This document shows, piece by piece, positions 52,709 through 62,017 of a stretch of 64,000 bases of DNA. This DNA is from Microbacterium rhizomatis (GTDB lineage Bacteria > Actinomycetota > Actinomycetes > Actinomycetales > Microbacteriaceae). Positions within the stretch are counted from its first letter, which is position 1; each line of letters opens with the position of its first letter. The translations under genes and the position numbers were made by a program. The stretch lies in assembly GCF_008710745.1 (NCBI RefSeq), contig NZ_VYSA01000001.1:806001-870000 (forward strand), given 5' to 3'. The notes under the pieces are model-generated. The model saw only the letters and a list, made by a program, of their open reading frames with translations, did not search any database and was not told the origin of the DNA.

Positions 52709-53350
52709 GTGCCCGACGCCCCCACCCGCCTTCTCGTCGTCCTCGACGCGGATTCGACCCTTATCCGCAACGAAGTGATCGAGTTGATCGCCGACGAAGC
52801 GGGTCGCGGCCCCGAGATCGCGGCGGCGACCGAGGCCGCCATGCGCGGCGAGGTGGATTTCGCGGAGAGCCTGCGGTCGCGCGTCCGAGCCCTGGAGGGG
52901 GTGCCGCTGTCGTCGTTCGCGCGCGTTCGCGCGCGCATCGAACCCACCCCCGGCGTCCGAGAGCTCATCGACGCCGTGCACGAACGACACGGCGTCGTGG
53001 GAGTCGTCTCAGGCGGCTTCCACGAGATCCTCGACACGGTCGCTCCCCAGCTAGGGGTCGACCGGTGGCGGGCGAATCGACTCGCCTCGAAGGACGAGGT
53101 GCTCACCGGAGTCATCGACGGCGAGATCGTGGATGCTGCGGCCAAGGCCGCGTCGCTTCGTGAATGGGCCGATGAACTCGGCGTGTCGGCCGCGCGCACG
53201 ATCGCGATCGGCGACGGCGCGAACGACCTGCTGATGATGGCCGCTGCAGGCCTCGGGCTCGCCTTCAACGCCAAACCCGCGGTGCGCGCGCACGCGGACC
53301 TGGTGATCGGGCCGGTGGATCTGCGCGAAGTGATTCCGCTGCTGCCCTGA
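52709..53350 (+). CDS. serB: Phosphoserine phosphatase
   Basis: HAD-family phosphatase, last step of serine synthesis. The 213-residue protein has the DADSTLI nucleophile motif (a DXDST form), SGGFHEI (motif II), and GDGANDLLMM (motif IV). It lacks the extra ACT domain of longer actinobacterial SerB. TAACGT (52697-52702) lies 6 nt before the GTG at 52709, which I prefer over the GTG at 52703. Confidence 0.88.
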   Translation: MPDAPTRLLVVLDADSTLIRNEVIELIADEAGRGPEIAAATEAAMRGEVDFAESLRSRVRALEGVPLSSFARVRARIEPTPGVRELIDAVHERHGVVGVVSGGFHEILDTVAPQLGVDRWRANRLASKDEVLTGVIDGEIVDAAAKAASLREWADELGVSAARTIAIGDGANDLLMMAAAGLGLAFNAKPAVRAHADLVIGPVDLREVIPLLP

Positions 53351-53388
53351 GCAGCGCCCCGAAGGTGGCCGGGGGCGATGCGCGCCCG

Positions 53389-54099
53389 TCAGTGCCCCAT
53401 GCCGAGGCCGCCGTCCACCGGAATCACGGCACCCGAGATGTAGGACGCGTCATCCGACGCGAGCCACGTCACGACCCCGGCGACCTCGTCTGTCGTGGCG
53501 AAGCGCCCCGCCGGGATGTTCTTCTTGTACTCCGCCTGGGTCGCCTCGGGCAGGACTGCGGTGAGGTCGGTCTCGATGAAGCCGGGGGCGACGACGTTCG
53601 CCGTGATGCCCCGTCCGCCGAGCTCTCGCGTGAGTGAACGCGCGAAGCCCACCAGGGCGCTCTTGGAGGCCGAGTAGTTGACCTGACCGGCTCCGCCGTA
53701 GAGGCCGACGACACTCGAGATGAGGATCACGCGCCCCCAGCGCGCGCGGAGCATTCCCTTGGATGCGCGCTTGACGACGCGGAAGGTTCCGCCGAGATTG
53801 GTCGCGATCACGCTGTCGAAATCGTCCTCCGTCATCCTGAGCAGGAGTGTGTCGCGCGTGATGCCCGCGTTCGCGACGACGATCTCGACGGGCCCCAGTT
53901 GCTGCTCCACCTCGGTGAACGCGGCATCGAGGGCTGCGGCATCCGTCACGTCCGCGCGCACCGTCAGCGTGCCCTCGGGTCCTTCGCCGGATCGGGCTGT
54001 CACTGCGACCCGGTACCCCTCCGCGACGAAGCGCTCGGCGATGGCACGGCCGATGCCGCGGTTTCCCCCGGTGACGAGGACGACGCGATCGCTGGGCAT
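53389..54099 (-). CDS. fabG: 3-oxoacyl-ACP reductase (FabG family)
   Basis: NADPH-dependent short-chain dehydrogenase of fatty acid synthesis. The 236-residue protein has TGGNRGIG cofactor loop, NAG, the catalytic Ser in ISSVVG, YSASK, and the C-terminal IPVDGGLGMGH of FabG. The length is a little short of the usual 240-250. GGAGG precedes the ATG. Other SDR roles cannot be excluded. Confidence 0.88.
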   Translation of the reverse strand: MPSDRVVLVTGGNRGIGRAIAERFVAEGYRVAVTARSGEGPEGTLTVRADVTDAAALDAAFTEVEQQLGPVEIVVANAGITRDTLLLRMTEDDFDSVIATNLGGTFRVVKRASKGMLRARWGRVILISSVVGLYGGAGQVNYSASKSALVGFARSLTRELGGRGITANVVAPGFIETDLTAVLPEATQAEYKKNIPAGRFATTDEVAGVVTWLASDDASYISGAVIPVDGGLGMGH

Positions 54100-54212
54100 G
54101 TAGGCCTCCTGGAGCTCGGCGGATGATCCGCACCAGCCTACCGGCGCGGGTTTGACACCCGGGTTGCGGCGCTGGGACGCTGAAGGCCAGCATCCGTGAC
54201 GAAAGGCGCATC

Positions 54213-54731
54213 GTGAGCGACACCTCCCCCGGCCAGAATCCTCAGGTCCCCGCCGTGCCGGCGCCGCCCGCTCCCCCCGCCTATGGCTCGCCCGCGCAGC
54301 CGAGCGCCTATCCGCCTCCGAGCGCGTACCCACCCCCGGCTCCGTACGGAGCGCCCGCTCAGCCTGCCCCCTACGGCGCTCCTCCGCAGCCGGTCTACGG
54401 CCAGCCCGGTGCCTACCCGCAGTACGCGCAGGCTCCGTACGGCGCGTATCCGCAGCCGGTCAAGACCAACACGCTCGCAGTGATCTCGATGATCGCCTCG
54501 ATCGTCGGATTCCTCTGGTTCCTGCCGTTCATCGGTTCACTCGCCGGCGTGATCATGGGGCACATCTCGCTGCGTCAGATCTCCCAGACGCAAGAGGGCG
54601 GACGCGGGCTGGCGCTGGCGGGAGTCATCGTCGGGTACGTCGGCCTCGGGCTGTTCATCCTCGGCGTGATCGCCTTCTTCGCATTCATCGGGTTCGCCGC
54701 CACGCAGGGTGCGCGTTATAACAACATCTGA
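54213..54731 (+). CDS. DUF4190 membrane protein with Pro/Tyr-rich N-terminus
   Basis: 172-residue protein. Residues 1-80 are Pro, Ala, Tyr, Gln-rich (repeats of the APYGAP and SAYPPP type), like other actinobacterial membrane proteins with disordered cytoplasmic regions. The C-terminal half has two transmembrane helices of the DUF4190 type. GTG start with AAAGG upstream. A 8-bp inverted repeat (54742-54749/54771-54778) may terminate it. Function unknown. Confidence 0.85.
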   Translation: MSDTSPGQNPQVPAVPAPPAPPAYGSPAQPSAYPPPSAYPPPAPYGAPAQPAPYGAPPQPVYGQPGAYPQYAQAPYGAYPQPVKTNTLAVISMIASIVGFLWFLPFIGSLAGVIMGHISLRQISQTQEGGRGLALAGVIVGYVGLGLFILGVIAFFAFIGFAATQGARYNNI

Positions 54732-54792
54732 GTCCGATCGCACGCCGCGGACGGGGCCGAGAGGCTCGCACGCGGCGTAGTCTGTGATCATC

Positions 54793-55188
54793 GTGAAGAG
54801 TCAGGCGAATGCGCAGTCGGCGACGTCCCTTCCGCGGGCGCCGCGCGACGAAGCGAGCCGTCGGTACACGAGGTACCTCGTGATGATGGGCATCCGCATC
54901 GTGTGCTTCGTGCTGATGGTGCTGGTCACTCCGTACGGCTGGTACACGTGGGTCTTCGGTGCCGGGGCGATCTTCCTGCCCTATATCGCCGTCGTCATCG
55001 CCAACGTCGGCGACGATGTGCATGAAGTGGATGCCGAGAGCCCGGAGCGTGCTCTGCCGCAAGCGCCGAGCACACCGGTCGTACGTGAGGCGGAGGCGTC
55101 CGCGCCTCCGGTGATCCTCATCCACGAGAGCCGCCCGATCGACGGGGCCGGCCAGGGCGACGGTCCGGCCTCCGGGCCCGGCGCATGA
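54793..55188 (+). CDS. DUF3099 membrane protein
   Basis: Small actinobacterial protein of 131 residues: basic N-terminus, two transmembrane helices (MGIRIVCFVLMVLVTPYGW and WVFGAGAIFLPYIAVVIANV), then an acidic tail. TAGTCT (54778-54783) lies 9 nt before the GTG 54793; GTG 54784 is right at the -10, so I take the later one. The following gene overlaps its stop (ATGA). Function unknown. Confidence 0.82.
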   Translation: MKSQANAQSATSLPRAPRDEASRRYTRYLVMMGIRIVCFVLMVLVTPYGWYTWVFGAGAIFLPYIAVVIANVGDDVHEVDAESPERALPQAPSTPVVREAEASAPPVILIHESRPIDGAGQGDGPASGPGA

Positions 55189-55427
55189 GCCCACGGCACG
55201 ACGCTGACTCGGATCCGGGCGCGTCGACCGCGGAGTGCTCGAGAGCGGGATGCCGCGAGCACGCCTCCTGGCGGATCACCTGGCGCAATCCCCGTATCCA
55301 CACCGGTGACCGCCGCAAGATCTGGGTGGCGTGCGATGACCACGTCGAGTACCTGCGCGCGTTTCTCGCCGCGCGCGAGTTCCCCGTGTCGGTGAGCGCG
55401 CTCACATCCGCCGGAGGCGTGTTGTGA
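55185..55427 (+). CDS. Small Cys/His-rich protein, possible zinc ribbon
   Basis: 80-residue protein with Cys18, Cys23 and Cys50, and His25 and His53 (the CDDHVEY segment), which could form a single zinc site. It is related by context to proteins often annotated as acetone carboxylase, a name I do not support. It is ATGA-coupled to DUF3099 and overlaps the SURF1 start, suggesting a link with respiratory biogenesis. No known function. Confidence 0.72.
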   Translation: MSPRHDADSDPGASTAECSRAGCREHASWRITWRNPRIHTGDRRKIWVACDDHVEYLRAFLAAREFPVSVSALTSAGGVL

Positions 55428-56293
55428 GCCGCGCCACCGCTCCCGCCGCGGTGCGCTGGACGATCTACATCGCCGTCGCGATCGTGTTCGCGATCGCGTG
55501 CGGGTTCCTCTCGAATTGGCAGTTCTCCCGGAACGCGGAGCGATCCGAGCAGCTCGCGCTGGTCGCCGCGAACTACGACCGCGAACCCGTGTCGCTCGAC
55601 TCGGCGATCCCCCTGGGCACGACGCTGGCACCGCAGGACGAGTGGCTCCCCGTCGAGCTGACGGGGAGATACCTGGACGGTGAACAGATCCTGGTGCGCA
55701 ATCGACCGCACGGCGGGACGGCAGCCTTCGAGGTGCTCGTACCCTTCCAGCTGGACGATGGCCGCGTCCTCCTCGTTGATCGAGGGTGGGTTCCGCCCGG
55801 AAACCACCAGCCGGACCCGGATGTCATTCCTGCCGCACCGACGGGCGACGTGTCGGTGATCGTCCGGCTGCGGCCGGGTGAGGCCCTCCCCACCTCCGGC
55901 CGGTCGGCACCCGACGGTCAGGTGCCGACGATCAACCTCCCGCTGGTCGCGGATATGCTCGACCCGGCGTCAGCGGCCAAGCTCGAGCAGTCGGCTTACG
56001 GTCTCATGATGTCCGAGACCCCGGCCCCCGACACACGGCCGCAGGCCGTCGACCCGCCGTCGGACGACCCAGGACCCTACCTGTCGTACGCGATCCAGTG
56101 GATCCTGTTCGCGATCATGGGCTTCGTCTTCATCTGGTACGTGATCCGCAGCGAACGACGGGCCCGGCGAGAGGATGCCGAAGACCGTGCCGCGGCCGCC
56201 GCCGGCGTCGAGCTTCCGACCCGCACGCCGGCCAGGCGTCGACGCGACCGCGACGCCGAAGACGAGGATGCGCTGCTCGACCGCACCCGCTGA
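55424..56293 (+). CDS. SURF1 family protein (cytochrome c oxidase assembly)
   Basis: Membrane protein of 289 residues for aa3-type oxidase maturation. It has an N-terminal helix (IYIAVAIVFAIACGFLSNWQFSR), the SURF1 ELTGRY, RNRPH and VLLVDRGWVPPG motifs, and a C-terminal helix (YAIQWILFAIMGFVFIWYVI). The last 60 residues are charged and disordered. GTG start is within the stop of the preceding gene. Confidence 0.9.
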   Translation: MSRATAPAAVRWTIYIAVAIVFAIACGFLSNWQFSRNAERSEQLALVAANYDREPVSLDSAIPLGTTLAPQDEWLPVELTGRYLDGEQILVRNRPHGGTAAFEVLVPFQLDDGRVLLVDRGWVPPGNHQPDPDVIPAAPTGDVSVIVRLRPGEALPTSGRSAPDGQVPTINLPLVADMLDPASAAKLEQSAYGLMMSETPAPDTRPQAVDPPSDDPGPYLSYAIQWILFAIMGFVFIWYVIRSERRARREDAEDRAAAAAGVELPTRTPARRRRDRDAEDEDALLDRTR

Positions 56294-56316
56294 CCCGCCT
56301 CCGCAGCGACGGAAGA

Positions 56317-57915
56317 TCACGCGAGCGTGATCAGCTCCTGGTACTCGCGGTTCCAGATGTCTTCGACGCCGTCGGGAAGGATGAGGACACGCTCGGGGTT
56401 GAGCGCCATCACCGCGCCCTCGTCATGCGAGACGAGCACCACGGCGCCCTCGTAGTGCGAGAGCGCGCCGAGGATCTCTTCGCGCGACGCGGGATCGAGG
56501 TTGTTCGTGGGCTCGTCCAGCAGGAGCATGTTCGCCGACGAGACGACGAGAGTCGCCAGCGACAGGCGCGTCTTCTCGCCGCCGGAGAGTACGCCGGCGG
56601 GCTTGAGCACATCGTCGCCCGTGAACAGGAACGAACCCAGCACCTTACGCGCCTCGGTGGCGGTGATGTCGGGCGCCGCCGACATCATGTTCTCGAGCAC
56701 CGACCGATTGACGTCGAGGTTCTCGTGCTCCTGGGCGTAGTAGCCGACCTTCAGTCCGTGGCCGGGTTCGAGCTCACCCGTGTCGGGCTTGTCGACCCCC
56801 GCGAGGATCCGCAGGAGCGTCGTCTTGCCCGCGCCGTTGAACCCGAGCACGACGACCTTCGACCCGCGGTCGATCGCGAGATCCACATCTGTGAAGATCT
56901 CCAGCGAGCCGTACGACTTCGACAGACCCGTCGCCATGAGCGGCGTCTTTCCGCACGGCGCGGGCTTGGGGAAGCGGAGCTTCGCGACACGCTCCTCCTG
57001 ACGCACCTCGTCGAGGCCGGACAACATCTTCTCCGCACGTGCGACCATCTGGTGGGCGGCGGCGGCCTTCGATGCCTTGGCGCCGAACCGGGCGGCCTGC
57101 AGCTGCAGTGCTGTCGCCTTCTTCTCGACGTTGACGCGCTCCTTCTTCCGGCGCTCTTCGTCGGCGACCCGCTGGCGCAGGTAGTTCTTCCAGTTCATGT
57201 TGTAGACGTCGATGACCTGACGGTTCGCGTCGAGGTAGAAGACCCGGTTGACGGTCTCGCCCACGAGTTCGACGTCGTGGCTGATCACAATGAGGCCACC
57301 GCGGTAGTTCTTCAGGAACTCACGCAGCCACACCACGCTGTCAGCGTCGAGGTGGTTGGTCGGCTCGTCGAGGATCATCGAATCTGCATCCGAGAACAGG
57401 ATGCGGGCGAGCTCGATCCGGCGTCGCTGGCCGCCCGACAGCGTGCTCAGCGGCTGATCGAGAAGTCGATCCGGGAGCGAGAGGTTGTGCGAGATCGTCG
57501 CCGCCTCTGCCTCGGCCGTGTAGCCGCCCAGAGCTTCGAAACGCTCCGTGAGCTGGCCGTACCGCTTCATCGCCTTCGCGGCGACGGCCTGATCGTCAGC
57601 ACCCATGGCCAGAGCAGCCTCGTGCATCTCGATCGCCAAGGAGCCGAGGCCGCGTGCATCGAGGATGCGCGTGCGGGCGAGCATCGATGGATCACCCGAG
57701 CGGGGATCCTGCGGCAGGTAACCGAGTTCGCCCGATCGCTCGACGCGGCCGTCGGCCGGAAGCAGATCGCCCGCGAGGACCTTCGTGAGCGTGGTCTTGC
57801 CGGCGCCGTTGCGGCCCACGAGCCCCACTTTGTCACCGGGTGACACGCGGAAGGAGACATCCGACATGAGGATGCGGGCTCCCACGCGGATCTCGAGGTC
57901 GTGAACGGCGAGCAC
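56317..57915 (-). CDS. ABC-F family ATPase
   Basis: Soluble protein with two ABC domains and no transmembrane part, of the class acting on ribosomes. The 532 residues show Walker A GRNGAGKTT and GFNGAGKTT, signatures LSGGQRRRIELAR and LSGGEKTRLSLA, both Walker B DEPTN motifs, and a basic linker of the P-site interacting type (DEERRKKERVNVEKK). GTG at 57913-57915 (VLAVHDLEIRVG) starts homology. The translation of the final residues contains an 8-bp inverted repeat (56315-56332). Confidence 0.92.
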   Translation of the reverse strand: MLAVHDLEIRVGARILMSDVSFRVSPGDKVGLVGRNGAGKTTLTKVLAGDLLPADGRVERSGELGYLPQDPRSGDPSMLARTRILDARGLGSLAIEMHEAALAMGADDQAVAAKAMKRYGQLTERFEALGGYTAEAEAATISHNLSLPDRLLDQPLSTLSGGQRRRIELARILFSDADSMILDEPTNHLDADSVVWLREFLKNYRGGLIVISHDVELVGETVNRVFYLDANRQVIDVYNMNWKNYLRQRVADEERRKKERVNVEKKATALQLQAARFGAKASKAAAAHQMVARAEKMLSGLDEVRQEERVAKLRFPKPAPCGKTPLMATGLSKSYGSLEIFTDVDLAIDRGSKVVVLGFNGAGKTTLLRILAGVDKPDTGELEPGHGLKVGYYAQEHENLDVNRSVLENMMSAAPDITATEARKVLGSFLFTGDDVLKPAGVLSGGEKTRLSLATLVVSSANMLLLDEPTNNLDPASREEILGALSHYEGAVVLVSHDEGAVMALNPERVLILPDGVEDIWNREYQELITLA

Positions 57916-58019
57916 AGCAGACGTCCGTTTCTTGAAGTCGGGGATCGAGGGCGGCGAAGTGCCAGCCCCCAAGTATAAGTCGGCACGCGCCCCGACCCTT
58001 CCCGGGGGCGGCACACGAC

Positions 58020-58050
58020 GGATGCCCCGGCTACGACGGCCGGGGCATCC
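58020..58050 (-). terminator. Terminator of the siderophore uptake operon
   Basis: Perfect 12-bp arms GGATGCCCCGGC and GCCGGGGCATCC around a 7-base loop, 17 bases after the binding-protein stop codon on the minus strand. Confidence 0.8.
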
Positions 58051-58066
58051 ATCGGGTAGAGCGCTC

Positions 58067-59101
58067 TCAGCTCTTGGCTGTCGCGACTGCCGCGGCGAGC
58101 TTGTCCGTCATCGTCGGGAGCAGCCACGGGAGGCTGAGCGCCGTGGGCGAGACGGCACCGACGTTCTCCGCACCGACGATCGCGGCCACGGCGCCCTTCT
58201 TGACAGCCGGGATCAGCAGCCCGCGGTCCGAGCTCAGGAATTCATCGAGCGCGCTCTGCTCTTCCGCCTGTGTGAAGATCACCTGCGCGTCGATCCTGTC
58301 GAGGCTCTCATAGCTCACGGTCGTGTAGAACGTCCCCTCTTTGTTGTCGAGCGCTGTCACGCTCGACGGGGTGACGAATCCGAGGTCTTCGAGGATCTCG
58401 ACGCGCGGATCGGCGGGCAGATACATGTAGAACGTGTCCACGTCGTCGTCGATGTACGCGATCGAGGTTCCGGCGAACTCGGGATGCGAGGCGGCCGCGT
58501 CGCTCACGAGGGTGTCGAGGTCACCGAGCAGCTGGGCCGCCTGATCCTTCATCCCGAGTGCCTCGCCGGTGATCGTGATGACGTCGCGCCACGGCGTCGT
58601 CCAGGCCGCTTCGGGGTACGCGATGACGGGGACGCCGGCTGCGGTCACCGCGTCGAACTCCTTCTGCGTCAGCCCGGAATAAGGCGCCAGGAGCACGTCG
58701 GGGTCGGTCGCGAGGAGCTCCTCGACCGAGATCTCGCTGGCGGACGAATCGAGGATCGTCGGGGCATCGCCCCCGAGCTGCTCGATGGCGTCCGAGATCC
58801 ACGGCGACATCTTGTCGTCGCCGCCGGAGTAGTTGTCGGCGGGGATGGCCACGGGCACGATCCCGAGCGCGAGGACCGCGTCGGTGGCACCCCATCCCCA
58901 CGTCGCGATACGGGTGGGCGCGGCCTCGATCGTGGTCGAGCCGAGGGCCGAGTCGATCGTGACGGGGAAGCCGATCTGCGCGACGGCTCCTGCGCTCGCG
59001 GTGGGCGACGTCGAGGCCGTGCCGGCGCATCCGGCGAGAGCGAAGGCGGCCGCGGCGGTCGCGGCGATGGCGAGGGCCAGCCTGGTACGTGGACGGGTCA
59101 T
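58067..59101 (-). CDS. Iron-siderophore ABC transporter substrate-binding lipoprotein
   Basis: 344-residue extracellular binding protein of the FecB/FepB type. Lipobox LAGC (Cys25) tethers it to the membrane. The body has the two-lobed class III fold, with the ATWGWGATDAVLALG and DPDVLLAPYSG segments. Last gene of the uptake operon. The bound siderophore is unknown. Confidence 0.9.
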   Translation of the reverse strand: MTRPRTRLALAIAATAAAAFALAGCAGTASTSPTASAGAVAQIGFPVTIDSALGSTTIEAAPTRIATWGWGATDAVLALGIVPVAIPADNYSGGDDKMSPWISDAIEQLGGDAPTILDSSASEISVEELLATDPDVLLAPYSGLTQKEFDAVTAAGVPVIAYPEAAWTTPWRDVITITGEALGMKDQAAQLLGDLDTLVSDAAASHPEFAGTSIAYIDDDVDTFYMYLPADPRVEILEDLGFVTPSSVTALDNKEGTFYTTVSYESLDRIDAQVIFTQAEEQSALDEFLSSDRGLLIPAVKKGAVAAIVGAENVGAVSPTALSLPWLLPTMTDKLAAAVATAKS

Positions 59102-59130
59102 GTGTCGTGCCTTTCTGTGGTGGGCTGTGG

Positions 59131-59961
59131 TCAGTGCTCGTCGGCGCGCGCGTGCGCGCCTCCGGGTACCGGGATGACGAGCGGAGTCTGCGTGAGCGGG
59201 TCGGGGATCACGAGGGCGTCCAGGGCGAAAGCCCGCGCCACCACTTCGCGGGTGAGCACGTCGGACGGCCGGCCGTGTGCGACGACCCGGCCCTCCGACA
59301 TGACGATGAGATCGTCGGCGTAGCGCGCCGCGAGGTTCAGCTCGTGAAGGACGACGACGATCGTGGTGCCCTGGGTGCGATTGAGCTCGCGCAGCAGATC
59401 GAGCACCTCGAGCTGATGGCTGAGGTCGAGGAACGTCGTCGGTTCATCCAGCAGCAGGATCTTGGGGTCCTGCGCCAGAGCCATCGCGATCCAGACCCGC
59501 TGTCTCTGCCCGCCGGACAGATCACCCACCGGGCGGTCGGCGAGCTCGCTGACGCCCGTGCGGGCCATCGCGTCGTCGACGTGCGCGGAATCCGCCGCGC
59601 TCCACCGGCGGAAGACCCCGCGATGGGGGTGGCGGCCGCGAGAGACGAGCTCGGCGACGCTGAGCCCGTCGGGAGCGATCGGATGCTGGGGCAGCAGCCC
59701 GACCGTGCGCGCGAAGCGCGACCGCGCAATCGTGTTCACATCGACGTCATCCAGTTCGACGCTCCCGGCGAGCGGAGCGCGGAGGCGAGCGAGCACCCCG
59801 AGCAGCGTGGACTTTCCGCACGCGTTGGCGCCGATGATCATCGTGATCCGCCCGGGGGCGATCTGCAGATCCAGACCCTCGATGACCCTGCGGCCGGGGT
59901 AGCCGGCATCGAGGCCACGCGCGACGAGGCGCGGAGCATCCGTGGCATTCGGGGAGGTCAC
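59131..59961 (-). CDS. Iron-siderophore ABC transporter ATP-binding protein
   Basis: FepC/FecE-type ATPase of 276 residues: Walker A GANACGKSTLL, Q-loop LLPQHP, signature LSGGQRQRVWIAMALAQ, Walker B LLLDEPTTFLDLSHQ, H-loop VLHELN. GTG start overlaps the permease stop (GTGA). Confidence 0.93.
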   Translation of the reverse strand: MTSPNATDAPRLVARGLDAGYPGRRVIEGLDLQIAPGRITMIIGANACGKSTLLGVLARLRAPLAGSVELDDVDVNTIARSRFARTVGLLPQHPIAPDGLSVAELVSRGRHPHRGVFRRWSAADSAHVDDAMARTGVSELADRPVGDLSGGQRQRVWIAMALAQDPKILLLDEPTTFLDLSHQLEVLDLLRELNRTQGTTIVVVLHELNLAARYADDLIVMSEGRVVAHGRPSDVLTREVVARAFALDALVIPDPLTQTPLVIPVPGGAHARADEH

Positions 59962-61007
59962 AAGTGGCGTCCTTTCGAAGTGGCGAGCAGACAGAGCAGG
60001 AAGACGGCGCCGAGAGCGCCGGTGACGACGCCCACGGGCACCTGGAGTCCCGGGATCCCGAACTGTGCGATCAGGTCGGCGACGGCGAGCAGCGCACCCC
60101 CGATCAGGGCGCTCGTACCGATGCCGATGGCGCCGTGGCCGAGCAGCGGGCGTGCGATCGCCGGAGCACACAGCGCGACGAACGAGATCGGCCCGAGGAA
60201 GGCGCACGTGACCGACGTCAGGAGCACGGCGACGGTCACCGTCGTCACACGGACGACACCCGGGCGCACCCCGAGCCCCGACGCGGTGGACGGCCCCAGC
60301 TGCACGATCGGCAGCCAGCGCGCGCAGAGGACGACGGCCGGGATGCTCGCGAGCACCACTGCTGCCACCGTGACCACCTGCCACCACGGTGTGGACGACA
60401 GGCTGCCGGTCAGCCAGAGCAGGGCCAGCTGCGTCTGCTCGACCTTGGCGCGCACCATCAGGAAGTTGATGACCGCCGCGCACAGGAATGACACTCCGAT
60501 CCCCGCGAGGATCAGCCGGTAACCGCCGTCGAGCTGAGCCCGACCGGCGAGCAGGAGGAGTCCGGCGACGGCGATGCCTCCCCCGAACGCGCCAAGCGCG
60601 AGAAGCGGCCCAGTGGTGCCGAGCACCAGCAGGACGAACACCGCGGTGACACCGCTGCCGCCGGAGATGCCCAGGAGGTCGGGGCTGGCGAGGGGATTGC
60701 CGAGCAAGGACTGCAGGAGGGCGCCGGCGAGCCCCAGCGCGCCGCCGGCGACCAGCGCCATCGCGACGCGCGGAGCCCGCACCTGGAAGAGGACGTAGGA
60801 CTCGATCCGTTCACCGCCACCCCACAGGGTGCGCCAGAGCGCCTCCGGTGAGAGGGCGTAGTCGCCGATCGAGAGCGCGACGGCCGTCACCGCGACGACG
60901 ATCGCCGCGACGATCCAGAGGACGAGGGTCGCGCGCCGACGCGCGCCGCGCCGCACGCCCAGGACGACGCTCGCCCGCGGGAAGACGGGTTCCTCGAGCG
61001 TCGTCAC
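59958..61007 (-). CDS. FecCD family siderophore permease
   Basis: Integral membrane subunit of the siderophore importer, 349 residues with about ten helices. It has the FecCD motifs RAPRVAMALVAGGALGLAGALLQ and NPLASPDLLGISGG, and the EAA-like LGPISFVALCAPAIAR. GTG start overlaps the stop of the next permease upstream. Confidence 0.92.
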   Translation of the reverse strand: MTTLEEPVFPRASVVLGVRRGARRRATLVLWIVAAIVVAVTAVALSIGDYALSPEALWRTLWGGGERIESYVLFQVRAPRVAMALVAGGALGLAGALLQSLLGNPLASPDLLGISGGSGVTAVFVLLVLGTTGPLLALGAFGGGIAVAGLLLLAGRAQLDGGYRLILAGIGVSFLCAAVINFLMVRAKVEQTQLALLWLTGSLSSTPWWQVVTVAAVVLASIPAVVLCARWLPIVQLGPSTASGLGVRPGVVRVTTVTVAVLLTSVTCAFLGPISFVALCAPAIARPLLGHGAIGIGTSALIGGALLAVADLIAQFGIPGLQVPVGVVTGALGAVFLLCLLATSKGRHL

Positions 61008-62017
61008 AGCGACACCTCCGTTCTGCGCAGCACAAGGGAGATGAGGACGGGTGCTCCGATGAACGCCACGACGATGCCCGCCTGCACTTCGCCCGGCAGC
61101 GCGATGACCCGGCCGGCGACGTCGGCGAGGAGCAGCACGCTCGCTCCCGCCGGGATGCCGACCACGAGCAGGCGCCCGTACTCGCCGCCGACCACCGCGC
61201 GAAGCGCGTGCGGCACGAGAAGTCCGAGGAAGACGATGGGGCCCGCGATCGCTGTCGCGCCGCCGCACAGGAGCACGGTGGCGAGGATGCCGACGACCCT
61301 CGTTCGTGCGACATTGTGGCCGAGACCCGTTGCGGTGTCCTCGCCGAGCGCGACCAGATCCAGCCCGCGCGCCGAGGTGAGCGAGAGCACGAGCCCGATG
61401 AGGATCGGAATCAGGACGATCGCGACAGCATCCAGTCCGCGTGCGGTGAGGCCGCCCACCGACCAGTAGCGGTAGACGTCCAGAGCGACGGTGTTCGTCG
61501 TCAGGATGAGCATGGTGACAGCCCCGAGCCCTGCCGTGACGGCGGCTCCGGTGAGGGCGAGTCTCGCAGGATTGCTCCCGTCCGGTCCGCGTCCCCCGAT
61601 CGCGGCGACGACGACTGCTGCGATCGCCGCGCCGCCGAAAGCGAACCAGACGAAGCCGCTCGGGGTGGTGATGCCGAGGAGCGTGATCGCGGCGAGCACG
61701 GCGACGGATGCTCCGGCATTGACTCCGAGCAGCCCGGGGTCGGCGAGGGGGTTGCGCGTCAGCCCCTGCATCACGGTGCCGGCAACGGCGAGTGCAGCGC
61801 CGGCCACGATCGCGATCACTGTGCGAGGGAGACGCTGCGTGAGCACCACCGTGTGGTCGGGGTCCGAGCGGTCGGGCGACAGCAGCGCTTCGAGGACGGT
61901 GGCGGGGGCGATCGGACGCGCGCCGACACCGAGGCTCAGCACGACGGCGACGACGAACACGACGATCATCCCCGCGAGCACCAGCCCGGTCCGCCGCCTT
62001 CGGGCGGTGGCGATCAT
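61004..62017 (-). CDS. FecCD family siderophore permease
   Basis: Second permease subunit, 337 residues, homologous to the previous one: RLPRTVIAIVAGAALAVAGTVMQGLTRNPLADPGLLGVNAGAS and the GPIVFLGLLVPHALR loop. The two form a heterodimer. The ATG overlaps the stop of the siderophore-interacting protein (ATGA). Confidence 0.92.
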   Translation of the reverse strand: MIATARRRRTGLVLAGMIVVFVVAVVLSLGVGARPIAPATVLEALLSPDRSDPDHTVVLTQRLPRTVIAIVAGAALAVAGTVMQGLTRNPLADPGLLGVNAGASVAVLAAITLLGITTPSGFVWFAFGGAAIAAVVVAAIGGRGPDGSNPARLALTGAAVTAGLGAVTMLILTTNTVALDVYRYWSVGGLTARGLDAVAIVLIPILIGLVLSLTSARGLDLVALGEDTATGLGHNVARTRVVGILATVLLCGGATAIAGPIVFLGLLVPHALRAVVGGEYGRLLVVGIPAGASVLLLADVAGRVIALPGEVQAGIVVAFIGAPVLISLVLRRTEVSL

